Assembly (NCBI GenBank): GCA_026119935.1
Contig: JALRMH010000055.1
Span: forward strand, 107,501-171,500
Direction: 5' to 3'
Length of the DNA stretch: 64,000 nt
From: Endothia cerciana
Taxonomy: Eukaryota > Ascomycota > Sordariomycetes > Diaporthales > Cryphonectriaceae
Shown one piece after another: positions 24,748 to 34,782 of this stretch (its first letter is position 1; every line of letters begins with the position of its first letter). Position numbers and translations under genes: made by a program. The notes below the pieces were generated by a model. The model had not been told where the DNA came from. It did not search any database and worked only from the letters and a program-made list of their open reading frames with translations.

Positions 24748-24749
<2 letters not shown>

Positions 24750-24787
<38 letters not shown>
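24750..24787. repeat. (GT)n microsatellite
   Basis: About 17 GT units with one A interruption at the left end. Confidence 0.92.
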
Positions 24788-24789
<2 letters not shown>

Positions 24790-24871
24790 TTAAGTCTTGA
24801 GGCTCAGGACAGTCATAGCCTCCACATGCGTGGTTGAGTGGGGTATAGGTAGTGAGTAGGTAGTTCGTCGA

Positions 24872-24898
24872 AGTCCTCACCAGATGCTGGTGAGGACT
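24872..24898. repeat. Perfect inverted repeat in divergent promoter
   Basis: Arms AGTCCTCACCAG (24872-24883) and CTGGTGAGGACT (24887-24898) are exact complements around the loop ATG. GGTGAGGACT recurs at 24902-24911. A dimeric regulator site or a cruciform is possible. Confidence 0.8.
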
Positions 24899-25179
24899 CC
24901 CGGTGAGGACTCTGGGGGTCGTAGGCAAGCGTGGCGAGCGAGTACACCACGGTAGGTACAGATATTGTGGGGACGGCGGGGCTACGTCATTCCGGCTACT
25001 GTATCTCTTATCTTCCCGACACCCCGGGGGGTGGGCTTGGCAAACCCCCCTCGTGCGATCGCGGAATGACAAAAAAGTCGCTAAAAGATTACAAACCCGA
25101 CTTCCTCTTGCCGTTGCTCTTCTCTTCTTTCACTGCTGGGCGTTGTCCTCTTGTCTCCCGTACGGATGACCTTATCACC

Positions 25180-26787
25180 ATGAAGATGGGCACTCCCCGA
25201 TCGGTTGCGAGGGCTCTCCGCCGAGTCACCACCAACGTCGGCACTGCGGGCGCCAGCAGTAGCAGCAGCGGCGCACATGCTCGCCTCGTCTCAGCAGCGC
25301 CTCGACGCCCCTCGACGGCCCTCGCCTCGGCTCGGCACCCGCCCTCGCATCTGGCGGGGGCGCCGTCGAACCAGCGATGCCTTCACTCGACCCCCTCCCG
25401 CCCCAGCGGCGCCTCCAACCCGGCCATGTCCTTCCCCTGCCTCGACGCCGTCGAGAGCACATCAGCCACCCTCGAGGCCAGGTCCTCCACCTCCGGCCCT
25501 GAGCCCTCCTACACTACCGGCGCCACCCTCAGGTACCACTGTGACGTCCCGATCCTGCTGGACTGGGGTGGGACGCTGCGCGAGTTCGACATAGCCTACG
25601 AGACCTGGGGCAGGCCCAGCCACGACAGGTCCAACGTCATCCTCCTGCACACCGGCCTGTCCGCCTCCTCCCACGCCCGCTCCACCGAGCTCAACCCCCA
25701 GCCCGGGTGGTGGGAGAAGTTCATCGGCCCCAGCTGCGCCCTGGACACCGACAAGTACTTTATAATATGCACAAACGTCCTCGGCGGCTGCTATGGCTCG
25801 ACCGGCCCCAGCAGTATAGACCCCGCCGACGGCCAGAACTACGCCACGCGCTTCCCCATCCTGACCATAGACGACATGGTCCGCGCCCAGTTCAGGCTGC
25901 TGGACCACCTGGGCGTCGACAGGCTGTATGCGAGCGTCGGGTCGAGCATGGGCGGCATGCTGTCCCTGGCTGCCGCCGTGCAGTTCCCAGACCGGGTGGG
26001 TAAGGTCGTCTCCATCAGCGGGTGTGCTCGGAGCCACCCCTACAGCATAGCCATGCGCCACACCCAGAGGCAGGTCCTGATGATGGACCCCAACTGGAAC
26101 AGGGGCTTCTACTACGGCAGGATCCCCCCCCACCACGGCATGAAGCTCGCCCGCGAGATCGCCACCGTCACCTACCGTTCCGGCCCCGAGTGGGAGCAGC
26201 GCTTCGGGAGGAGGAGGGCCGACCCGACCAAGCCCCCCGCCCTCTGTCCGGACTTCCTCATCGAGACGTACCTGGACCACGCCGGCGAGAAGTTCAACCT
26301 GACCTACGACGCCAACAGCCTCTTGTATGTCAGCAAGGCCATGGACCTGTTCGACCTGGGCGGCGAGAACAGGGCGCGCACTGCGGCCCGGCGGGCGGAC
26401 CGGGAGAAGGAGCTCGCCTCAGACGGCTCCCTGGGATATGACGATGCCAGCTGCAGCCTCACCCTCCCGGAGAGTCCCTACGAGGAGCAGCCCGGCTCCG
26501 GCGAGGGCGACGTGGACCCGGAGGGGGCCATGAGCACAAGGCCGCCCGCGGACCTCGTCGCAGGCCTAGCGCCCCTGCGCGACCACCCGACACTCGTCAT
26601 GGGCGTCGCTAGTGATATCCTGTTCCCGGCGTGGCAGCAGCGTGAGATCGCCGAGACGCTGAGGTATGCCGGCAACAGGAAGGTCACGCACGTCGAGCTC
26701 AGCGAGGAGCAGAGCATGTTTGGCCATGACACGTTCCTGCTGGACCTGAAGAGCATCGGAGGGAACATTAAGAAATTCCTGGGCTGA
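25180..26787 (+). CDS. Mitochondrial serine O-acetyl/O-succinyltransferase, MetX family (CysA/Cys2-like)
   Basis: Single exon, 535 residues; the ATG at 25180 is chosen for its ATCACC context and because it opens a classic mitochondrial targeting peptide ([16 protein letters not shown], then an Arg/Ser/Ala-rich, acid-poor region to about residue 70). The rest is an alpha/beta-hydrolase of the homoserine/serine O-acyltransferase family. The nucleophile elbow is G-S-S256-M-G, with D479 in [13 protein letters not shown] and H516 in FGHDTFLLD. The stretch [19 protein letters not shown] followed by [17 protein letters not shown] matches my memory of the mitochondrial CysA/Cys2 branch, which acylates L-serine for cysteine synthesis, better than cytosolic Met2. 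About 60 extra polar residues sit between the core and the Asp/His region (26380-26560). Serine versus homoserine preference rests on targeting and motif memory. Confidence 0.87.
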   Translation: MKMGTPRSVARALRRVTTNVGTAGASSSSSGAHARLVSAAPRRPSTALASARHPPSHLAGAPSNQRCLHSTPSRPSGASNPAMSFPCLDAVESTSATLEARSSTSGPEPSYTTGATLRYHCDVPILLDWGGTLREFDIAYETWGRPSHDRSNVILLHTGLSASSHARSTELNPQPGWWEKFIGPSCALDTDKYFIICTNVLGGCYGSTGPSSIDPADGQNYATRFPILTIDDMVRAQFRLLDHLGVDRLYASVGSSMGGMLSLAAAVQFPDRVGKVVSISGCARSHPYSIAMRHTQRQVLMMDPNWNRGFYYGRIPPHHGMKLAREIATVTYRSGPEWEQRFGRRRADPTKPPALCPDFLIETYLDHAGEKFNLTYDANSLLYVSKAMDLFDLGGENRARTAARRADREKELASDGSLGYDDASCSLTLPESPYEEQPGSGEGDVDPEGAMSTRPPADLVAGLAPLRDHPTLVMGVASDILFPAWQQREIAETLRYAGNRKVTHVELSEEQSMFGHDTFLLDLKSIGGNIKKFLG

Positions 26788-29264
26788 TGAGGCCGTATAA
26801 TGATCCAACTTGACGGGCCAGCCTCGCGGCTCGTGTCGGCATCTCGTACCTGAGCCTGCCAATTCTGTCCGCCTTGTATACATCTATGGCCGTAGATGCC
26901 GTCGTGAGACTTGATTCTAGTGTTACGAAACCTCCCCCACCTGCTCAAATCCTCGCCCCCTCTTCGCGCCTGTGCATGTCTCCTTCGTGCGTCCCCTGTC
27001 TGTCCGCGAAGTTGAACTTGTCCAATCCCGGTTCACAATTCCAGAGGCCTCCTGAAAGCCGGCTGAGATGACTACATATCGCTCGCGCAGTGTTCCACAA
27101 GTAGGAAATCAGACCTCCTGTCAACATGTCACCCCGCGAATGCAGGCCGGAAGTCCTGCTCAAGTGTCGAAGGCGAGGAAACTTTGGCTCAAAGCTGTTC
27201 CGGGTGGCCGACCGAGACCCAACGTGAATCCCCCGGGGGGGGGGGGGGGGGGGAACTGGCTTGACACTTACATCTTAACTACCTGAGCACTCTTTTGTTA
27301 GCTATTTATATTAAGATGGGTCTTTCTTGACAGGACTAGACTGAAGCTGTAGCTTCCCACACTATCACTACACCTGGGTCTTCCAAACGGGCACCCTCCG
27401 AACAATCCCATTCTTCGGGCCCTGCGGACGACCCAGGACAGCGAGAGACTGCGGGTGGCTTTCCCTCAAGAAAGCCAGGACGGTCCACCAGGGCGACCGA
27501 CCATACCTACTACTCCGCTCCGTGCCGATGGCAGGGGTGGTCAGTGCATCCATATCAAGGTGGACAAGAGCGACTCAAACGACAGCAGCGAGCGATCGAG
27601 GAACGGTTATGGTAGTGGAAAGAAGGGATCTAAGTAATTAAAGCCTTGCTCGTCTCTTCTGGCCTTCGGATCAGCTTCCAGCTGCTGGCACCAAGTGACA
27701 TTGCCTGTTTCGGCAGCCAGCCGGGTTGTGATTGGTCGTTGCACAGGGGCTTAATTACAAAGTACATAGTATATAGTATATAGTACATTTCAATTTCAAC
27801 GTCCATGAAAACCAGTGGCTCCAGCCTGCCGGTCTGTCCTCAGCGACACACAAGACCATGCCTGAAGAGACTAACCCGGTAGAGGAATCAACCTGTAACA
27901 ATTACTACTGAGCTGACCGTCGGGTGCCCGGGCTAAGACTCCGACAACCACGAAGCTACTAGTTGGCGCGGATAACGCGAGTCCTGGAAGAATTGGAGAC
28001 AGCACTGTTCACTCGTTGCGCAGTTATAAAGAGGACTGAGAGGCAAGACACTCAAGTAGGATACCTTTCTCAACCCACGTCTTCTCGCTCCAGGCCAGGC
28101 TCAATGCCTCCGTCTCCAGCCTGCGATCCAGCTACCCAAAGGCCAAAGTCACCGAGGCGCAGCCGACCTCAGCAAAGAAAGCATCGACCAAGTTCCCCTT
28201 TTCCCATGTCAAGGCTTGTCCTTAGTAGCGTGAAGTCTAATTGTTCCACCCCGGTCGCCAGGGGGATCACCGGCGAACGCCGCCAGCCAGGACCTGCAAG
28301 GGGGCGAGCGTTCGCTTCGAAACTTATTGCGGATCTCCTTCGCGAACAATTCTTCCTCTCAGAAAGCACGTTAGGATGTTTCTACAGTATCCGCAGAAAT
28401 GCCCCACATGATCCAGTCTGCTTAGCCACCTGCATGAATCGTTCCCAGCTCAGGCGTACCCTTCAGGACCGATGCTAGAATAGATAGACAAGCCGGGTCA
28501 AAAGTTGAGGAATGAGCCGCATCACCATCAGGGAGACCGGATCGCTAGATCCTCGTTGATTCGTTCCGCCCGCCTGTGGAAGTGTAGTTAGAGCCAAAGA
28601 AGTATGTGTGCAGTTATCTGATTCTTCCCATCTAGCTAGAGGATTTGCTAGCTATTTAAAAAGATAGCTACCTCACGGGCCATCAACCGTTCACCTAGTG
28701 AATACTGAGTGAATGGCCAAAAACGGCGGTGAAGGCATTCGCACCTAATGTCGCTGCCACATCGTCTTCATTTTTCGCATTGTAGATATTTTTCTAAGTC
28801 TCACCACCGACAGCAGACCACCCCCCCCCCCCCAGCAGCAACCATGGTTCTTAGTCACTACGCTCTCCCCACAGTCCTTGACCCGTCCACTTGTCTCACG
28901 GGCGCGTCGGGGTCTACCATGGGGAGCTCCGAAGATGACAAGGTTTGGACGTGGAGTGAGATCAAAATTGACGCCACCGCCGCGAGCGACTAGGGCAACC
29001 AATGCCGACAGGCGGTAATCACGCGTTATGAGTATTGCGTTCAAGCCTGGAAGAATATGTGCGCGAGGATCTTCATATCATTAAATTCAGTATGAAGGTG
29101 AAGTGTTCCGAAGTTGTACAAATCAGGTTCTTGGTATTCGCCACTTGTATATCCCTAGGTAAGCAATCGAAGTAAAGACATGTTGATTACAATGCCACAA
29201 ATATGTCTTCGAAACGAATTGTAGCTGATCCATGGACATATGTTATTTCCATCCATGTGACCCC
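26788..29264. other. Intergenic region, AT-richer, no supported gene
   Basis: Mixed composition with a run of 19 G (27235-27253), short ATAGTAT-type repeats at 27763-27787 and a C run near 28820. A frame of 171 codons at 27963-28478 starts at TTG and shows no recognisable features, so I do not call it. Confidence 0.55.
27235..27253. repeat. Poly(G) homopolymer of 19
   Basis: An uninterrupted run of G preceded by CCCC. Its length is likely to be unreliable in the assembly. Confidence 0.9.
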
Positions 29265-30013
29265 CTAGGGTGAATTGCATTCGCTCTCCCACCCGGCCAC
29301 GCCGGCCATCGTTTGAGCCGCCCTTGGGTATCTTATGAATCCGTATCCGTACCAGTCTTGAGGATCTTCGGTTAGCTGTGCCTCTCTGACACGCCTCTCG
29401 GCTACATGAGGAAGTTGAGACTCACCTGCCACACATCGACAGTGACCCATTCCGTGTCGACCCGCGCTACGTAACCATATGCGACCACATAGTTCAGATA
29501 GTTGTACGCAGAACACGAAGTCTCGAACGTCAAAAACACATTGGGAGTGTGACCCGTCTCCCTGGCGAGGATAGCGCACCCATCAGACGTTTGCAGGAGA
29601 GCCACGACGTTTGGATTGAATTCGCCATTGGTGTCTTCTATGCCGGTATCGAGACCGCCAACAACTGTGCCTGTGGAGGGGTCAGAAATACCATGTTCAT
29701 GCCTTGTAAATCCAATAACCGCGTCGAAAAAGGGCCCACGGGGGGGGGATAGAGAATTCATAATTGCGGACTCACCCTCTATGTCCGGTCCGGTAAAATT
29801 ACCGCCTGCGACCGGCTCGTAGGCTTGAGTGCCCAATGGAGTGGCCCCAAGGTCGGTGAGGGTGCCATCCTCAAGATACATGGTGAAGAGATATGTCAAT
29901 TCGGGAGCCGTGGGAGCCGTGTCGCTCGTTAAGCGCGCTGAGAGTTCCGCTGTGGGCAGGCTGTACACTGCGGTCACCATGCCCAGCAGGGGCGTAAGGA
30001 GTGAGACCAGCAT
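29265..30013 (-). CDS. Secreted DUF3237 family protein
   Basis: Spliced on the minus strand: exon 1 30013-29776, intron 29671-29775 (GTGAGT), exon 2 29670-29426, intron 29376-29425 (GTGAGT, 50 nt), exon 3 29375-29265; 197 residues. The start is the ATG opening MLVSLLTPLLGMVTAVYS, a good cleavable signal peptide. The body follows the DUF3237 pattern: APELTYLFTMYLEDGT, then GATPLGTQAYEPVAGGNFTG and, across the first splice site, PDIEGTVVGGLDTG. The domain forms a small beta-barrel-like fold without an assigned activity. The second intron is short and lacks a clear branch point. If unspliced, the protein would end after VDVWQVSLNFLM. A TATA-like element lies at 30126-30133. Confidence 0.8.
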
Positions 30014-30125
30014 CTTTGATCGACAAATCACGTATCACTTTTCTCCTGCAGTAGTCTCGAATCGATCGCCACTCTGCATGAGATCTGTGCGTATGATCGT
30101 CAGGGGAAGTTGCAGCTTCAAGTCG

Positions 30126-30133
30126 CTTATATA
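30126..30133 (-). promoter_or_regulatory. TATA-like box upstream of the DUF3237 gene
   Basis: TATATAAG on the minus strand, 113 nt upstream of the start codon at 30013. The spacing is plausible for a fungal core promoter. Confidence 0.4.
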
Positions 30134-30815
30134 CTCCCTTTCCGAACAGTAGGTTCGTGCCAGGCCAGCTGCTTCTATAACTCCGAGGAATTACTCCGGA
30201 TCCCACAGACACCCATTTAAAGGGGCTTGGGTATCTAGGCATCAACAAAAAGGTCCTCTGCCAACGTTTTTTTTAATTCCAGTTTGATTCAGCTCACGCC
30301 TGACGCGGTGACGATGGCGCGAGGCGCGAGGCTGCTGACCCTCTCTCTCCTTTCTTGCAGCTTAGCCGCGGCGGCTCTGAGCAATTAAGGGTCCAGCTGA
30401 AAGTTCTAGTGCTTATGTTCGGCTCGCCCGCGTGGATCTCTGGTCCCAGAAAGGGGGACGTCGGATGGAACAGCCGCGGCTAGCTAATGGATTGGGGCGA
30501 CACGACTTGGTCCTACACGGCAGACTATCAGCATCCATCTTCGACCACGTGGCTTAGGCGCAAGAAGGATGAGATCAGGCGACGGAGCAGGCTGAGCAGC
30601 GAGGCTACCCCCTTTACCCCCTCTTTTCGTCCTTGCTGCCATCACCATTTCACCCTTTGTCCCTCTCGCCCGGGCTGTTCTCTCTCCTGCACCCCAATGC
30701 TCACCTTTGTGTTGCGCTCTAAGTCGCATTCCAGGTTCATGATGATTGAGGATCATGGGAAAAGCTTATGTTCTTCGATCTTATCATACAGCCGAGTGTC
30801 GTACCTATGAGATCC
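30134..30815. other. Intergenic, nothing recognised
   Basis: The stretch between the DUF3237 promoter and the HET relic. No coding potential is supported on either strand. Confidence 0.5.
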
Positions 30816-31852
30816 TATCTCACGAACTGCGGCAGCAGAAAGAGCTAATCAACAACCAGAGATCTGGAAGAGTGCAGGCCAGTGTTTGGTCGCCAATTTG
30901 CAATCTCGGCGGGATCGACCTCTTTCTCGAGACTCCTGGTAAACCGAGTTCAGGTGAGTCCCCAGCAGCCGCGATAACAGTTATCTCAGCACTCTGGTAT
31001 ATCTTATGCCTTTTCAGGATCTGGTCGTGTCTGTCTCGTTTTGTCCAGGTCATTGGTCACATCTTGTGGGATGCAGTACCGGTCCACCCAGGGATATCGA
31101 ATATGGAGCTCGAGTGTGACCAAAATTTCATCCTCAATAGTTGCGGGTAGATCCTTTGGCAGCCTGTCCTGATCCTCGCCAGACTCCTTATTTTTCCCCC
31201 ATACGTAGAAGAGCGCAGAGTAGACCTCTCCAAGCTGGAAAGGACGGATTGTCCTCGTCATGCAGTCGATTATTTTGAGGTTCGGAATTTGTAATGCGTC
31301 TGAGGCATCGTTGCAAGGGTTGCCGTGGTGGTTCTGGCATCGACCTGACCATCGCTTGCACAAATCGACATTGATATCTCCGGATGATAGATTGCCGTCA
31401 AGTAGACTCTTCTCGCAAGATTGGAGGCCCTCTTCCAACACAATATTCCCAGGCAAAAGCGATGTAGTAGATCCTGTATGCGGGGTCCATACTACTGCTG
31501 CTTCTTCTGGCCTGGTGACAGTGAGGCGAAAGCCTGAATCATTCAAAAGGTCCCGGAGCTGCACTAGCCGAAAGCTCTGGCCGGCTATCAAGTCAGGCCT
31601 AATAAATGCTAAGGCAGTGCAAAGACGGCAGTAAGATGGGATTAGATTTCGCAGTATAACATCTTCACATTGGGTAATGAAGAGTGCCCCTAGATCGAGG
31701 GTTTGACATTGCGAGCATAGGTACGGTAGTTGAAGTGCTGTCTGGCATGGAACTGAGAGCCTAGCGACCTGGGAAAAATGTAAATAGTGAAAGTGGATGT
31801 AGAGAAAGCAAAGGCCTCCTAAGATTGATTTTGTAGTTATATGATCAAGCAA
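30816..31852 (-). pseudogene. HET-domain (heterokaryon incompatibility) relic, frameshifted
   Basis: The minus strand encodes recognisable HET-protein blocks in two frames. The first (about 31750-31004) has a Cys pair LCSQCQTLDLGALF, then DLCKRWSGRCQNH, and the start of the HET domain, YSALFYVWG, then LPATIEDEI and YPWVDRYCIPQD, ending at a stop. The domain continues in another frame (about 31050-30820) with KRHKIYQSAEITVIAAAG and GLPGVSRKRS, then stops after LPDLWLLISS, where intact members go on to the WTYQE region. No splice signals join the frames. There is no in-frame ATG for the first block. It is therefore a decayed or truncated copy. HET domains trigger cell death after non-self fusion; this copy is probably inactive. 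Confidence 0.75.
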
Positions 31853-32823
31853 TCGCCTCAGTATATATACCTCGAACTCTTCTCTCCTCGAGCGACCGAA
31901 GACTCAAGGTAAATCCGGCGACCTCTCTTCGGTTTCCCTTTAATATACATTAATTAATACTACATTAAATTTTGTTACGTGGCGTTAACTAGCAACATGT
32001 TCCTGTAGAGGTTGTAAGAATGCCGCACTCCAGGGCCGCGAATAATCGAGAATAGCGATGTGTCGATAGCTTCTATAGGTGAGTGATTTCTCGTGAACAC
32101 CCGAGCACCCCGCATCTAAACCTTGAATAACTACTAATAAGTAATAAACCGACGCAGTGAAACCACAACAGGATGTAAGTCGAGCTCGTGGGGGACAAAC
32201 CTGTGGCAGGAAGACCTCAGCAGATTAGGCACCATTTGGGCAGATGGCAATTCGCCGAGTTACCGAAAAATATCCGCAACAGTAAGAGTTTTTTTTTTTT
32301 TTGCGAAGAGTGGAACTGCGGGTGAGTGTTTTCGGGAAGGCTCCCAACAGCGGTCAAGTGCCAAGAGATCAAGAGTGATTTCGCGATGGAAGCAGATGTG
32401 GGCATTGACTGCTTGAATGGTATATATGTGAGGAACAGTACATCAAAGACGCTTTGCATTTTGACTTGATCTGGACAATGAAATAATGCCTCCGAATTCC
32501 TGCACCTCAAGAGCTTCCATGGCCATTGTTGATAGAGTCGGTGCGGCGGCTATCGTATGTTGCCTCACCTGAGTCACGGCAGGATTCGTAGCCCAAGATA
32601 GCTCTTCCGAGCGGATGCGAAGTGGATCCCTGGGGCACGGAGTGGCGCGATAGACTAATTTTCAGGAGAGGTATGGATCCTTCTGCGATAAAGTGATATA
32701 TAAAGGGAGGGCTTTGACGCGAGAAAGGTCGACGCCGTGGAAGATGGACCCATACAACACGATTATACAGGCATCGTGATCGAGAAGGCTGCCGGTCATC
32801 GCGGGAGGGGACGTCGATAGGAA
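31853..32823. other. AT-rich intergenic region
   Basis: Around 31930-31980 the sequence is strongly AT-rich (runs of TTAATTAATAC type). No gene is seen. A TATA box for the next gene lies at its right end. Confidence 0.5.
32697..32704 (+). promoter_or_regulatory. TATA box upstream of the MFS gene
   Basis: TATATAAA followed by GGG, 120 nt upstream of the ATG at 32824. Confidence 0.45.
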
Positions 32824-34258
32824 ATGGGCGAAAAGGACAACACCGAGAATGGGCTGACCGGAGTTCTATCATCAGATTCATCCGCGATCGTTCTGCTGAA
32901 GGATGACCCGCCAAATGGTGGGCTGAGCGCATGGCTTCAGGTACTCGGTGCTTTCTTTATGTACTTTAACACATGGGGTAATGAAATCTATCCGACACTT
33001 CTGATCTGGAAGTTGTGACCTAACGGTTTCTGGTGTCCAGGCATTGTTTCTAGTTACGGGAGCTACCAAGAGTACTATGAAGGGTCCATTCTCAGCACGA
33101 GCAGCTCATTTCAGGTCTCTGCGATAGGGGCGGTCCAGAGCTTCTTCATGGTGTTCCTGGGATTTATAGCCGGGCCGGTATTCGACAAGGGCTATTTTAA
33201 ACCTCTCATCAGAGGCGGGTCTTCCCTCGTACTTCTGGGCACGATCACACAAGGGTTCTCAACTCAATACTGGCAGTTGCTGCTATCTCAGGGTGTCTGC
33301 GTTGGCATGGGAATGGGGTGCCTGGCAGTGCCCAGCATAGCCGTCCCGTCCGCTTGGTTCACGACGAAGATGCCTTTGGCGAATGGCATGATCGTTTCAG
33401 GGAGTGGATTTGGTGGGTTCGTATATCCCCCTTCCGGCGGCTCTCCCCCCGGTGCGACTGCCACTCTGTTTTTGAGAATCTCAGATTAAAAATTGCTGTT
33501 TTAGAGTTGTATATCCAGTCATGATTAAGTGCCTGATCCCGCTAGTGGGCTTCAAGTATACGAGCCTCAACGTGGCGCTTGTCGTATTTGTCACACTGGG
33601 AATATCAAACATTGTCATGAGCCAACCCGACGGCCAACGAACAGAGAGGGCCTTCTTCGATCAAACAGCTCTGGCAGACGCGCCTTATCTTCTTTTCGTC
33701 CTAGGCTGCGTAATTACATTTCTGGGCCTCTACACAACATTCTTCTACGTTGCAGACTTTGCGATCGGGACGAAGATCATGAAGGAAGGCGTCGCGACGT
33801 ATCTCGTTACCGTCTTGAACGCCGCGTCGATTTTTGGCCGCATCCTGCCAAACATACCGCCGATCACGCGCAGGATTGGGCCGCTGAACATGATGGTCAC
33901 CTCAGTGTCGTCACTGGCCCTCCTCGTTCTGTGCCTTAACGCCCACACGGGTCTCGCGGGACTCTTGGTGGTAGCCAGCCTGTATGGATTCTTCACAGGT
34001 TCATTTTTCTCTCTGCAGCCCACGATCTTCTGGCGACTCACCGAAGATATGAACCGCCATGGGACACGGATGGGGATGGCGTCGACATGTATGAGCTTCG
34101 GCCTTCTTGTGGGGGCGCCAGCCTCCGGGGCACTGTCGAGAGCATTCGGCTTCCAGGCGAGCTGGGCGTGGAGTGGCGTGTCCCTGTCTCTAGGCGCCAT
34201 GGCCATGCTTGGTAGTCGAGGCCTGACAGGAGGATGGCATATATTCAAGAGCGTCTGA
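32824..34258 (+). CDS. MFS monocarboxylate-type transporter, central region doubtful
   Basis: Working model: exons 32824-32977, 33041-33412 and 33519-34258 (421 residues, in frame). Intron 1 (63 nt) is convincing: donor GTAATG, CTAAC branch, CAG acceptor, joining FFMYFNTWG to IVSSYGSYQEYYEG. That is the hallmark first helix and loop of fungal monocarboxylate-porter-like MFS proteins. Exon 2 carries helices 2-4, including GCLAVPSIAVPSAWFTTKMPLANG and SGSGF. Exon 3 carries the second half, with APYLLFVLGCVITFLGLYTTFFYV, GRILPNIPP and a final GWHIFKSV. Family members usually continue from GSGFGG into YPI-FRRL and another helix. Here that stretch (33413-33518) is frame-broken but bounded by GTGGGT and CAG, so it is either an intron that leaves the protein one helix short or a lesion. 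The substrate is unknown. Confidence 0.65.
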
Positions 34259-34782
34259 GAACTTGAGAGCTGGGCAGTAGGAGATCTAGCCCTCCTCGGC
34301 GCAGGAGGAGGCGAAGGTGGAGCCAGGGAGGCAACTACAGACCTGGAATTCGTGTTTTTTTCCCTCCCGCGTCCCAGCAACCACAGTGTGGAAGGGACTG
34401 TAGGGTCTCTGGAGAGTGTGGTACGGTTGTCTGAATGCACTGCAACCTAGCTAGCCAAAATTCCACGGTTAAATATCCGTAGCAGGGTAGTGAATATCGT
34501 CAGTGAAGATATCGTCTTTCACTGACGAATCATGTGACCCCCTGGCCGCTACAACAGCACTGTACCAACCACTTCACGCGCACCAGGCTACCACAACTTT
34601 GATCCTTTCTTCTTTCCCTTGTTCGAGCCAACCAAATATCCATCGTTTAAAACCACACGCGCACCACAAGCTTTTGGTAAGCGTTGACATCCATCAGTCA
34701 AACATCCTACCAACGGACCCCGTTGGAAATCTTGGACCTTGTTACTCACCAAGAAGCTTCATAGCGACCAAAACTTTCAACA
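34259..34782. promoter_or_regulatory. Upstream region of the acidic-repeat gene, with a hairpin
   Basis: No coding sequence is seen. It contains the inverted repeat at 34498-34527 and probably the promoter of the gene at 34783. Confidence 0.45.
34498..34527. repeat. Inverted repeat, 10-bp arms and 10-nt loop
   Basis: CGTCAGTGAA (34498-34507) and TTCACTGACG (34518-34527) are exact complements. GTGAA(G)ATATCGTC also occurs twice as a direct repeat through the left arm and loop, so the element is internally duplicated. It lies 256 nt upstream of the ATG at 34783. Confidence 0.75.

Larger units (their letters stand above)
24611..25179. promoter_or_regulatory. Divergent promoter interval
   Basis: This separates the minus-strand gene starting at 24610 from the plus-strand gene starting at 25180. 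It holds a (GT)n tract (24750-24787) and a perfect 12-bp inverted repeat with a 3-nt loop (24872-24898), with a third partial copy of one arm at 24902-24911. No clear TATA box is seen. Confidence 0.6.

Noticed and set aside
27963..28478. Plus-strand frame of 171 codons
   Set aside because: It begins with TTG, has no recognisable motif and no codon pattern like the neighbouring genes.
30029..30031. Alternative upstream start for the DUF3237 protein
   Set aside because: The codon is GTG; the ATG at 30013 gives a clean signal peptide.
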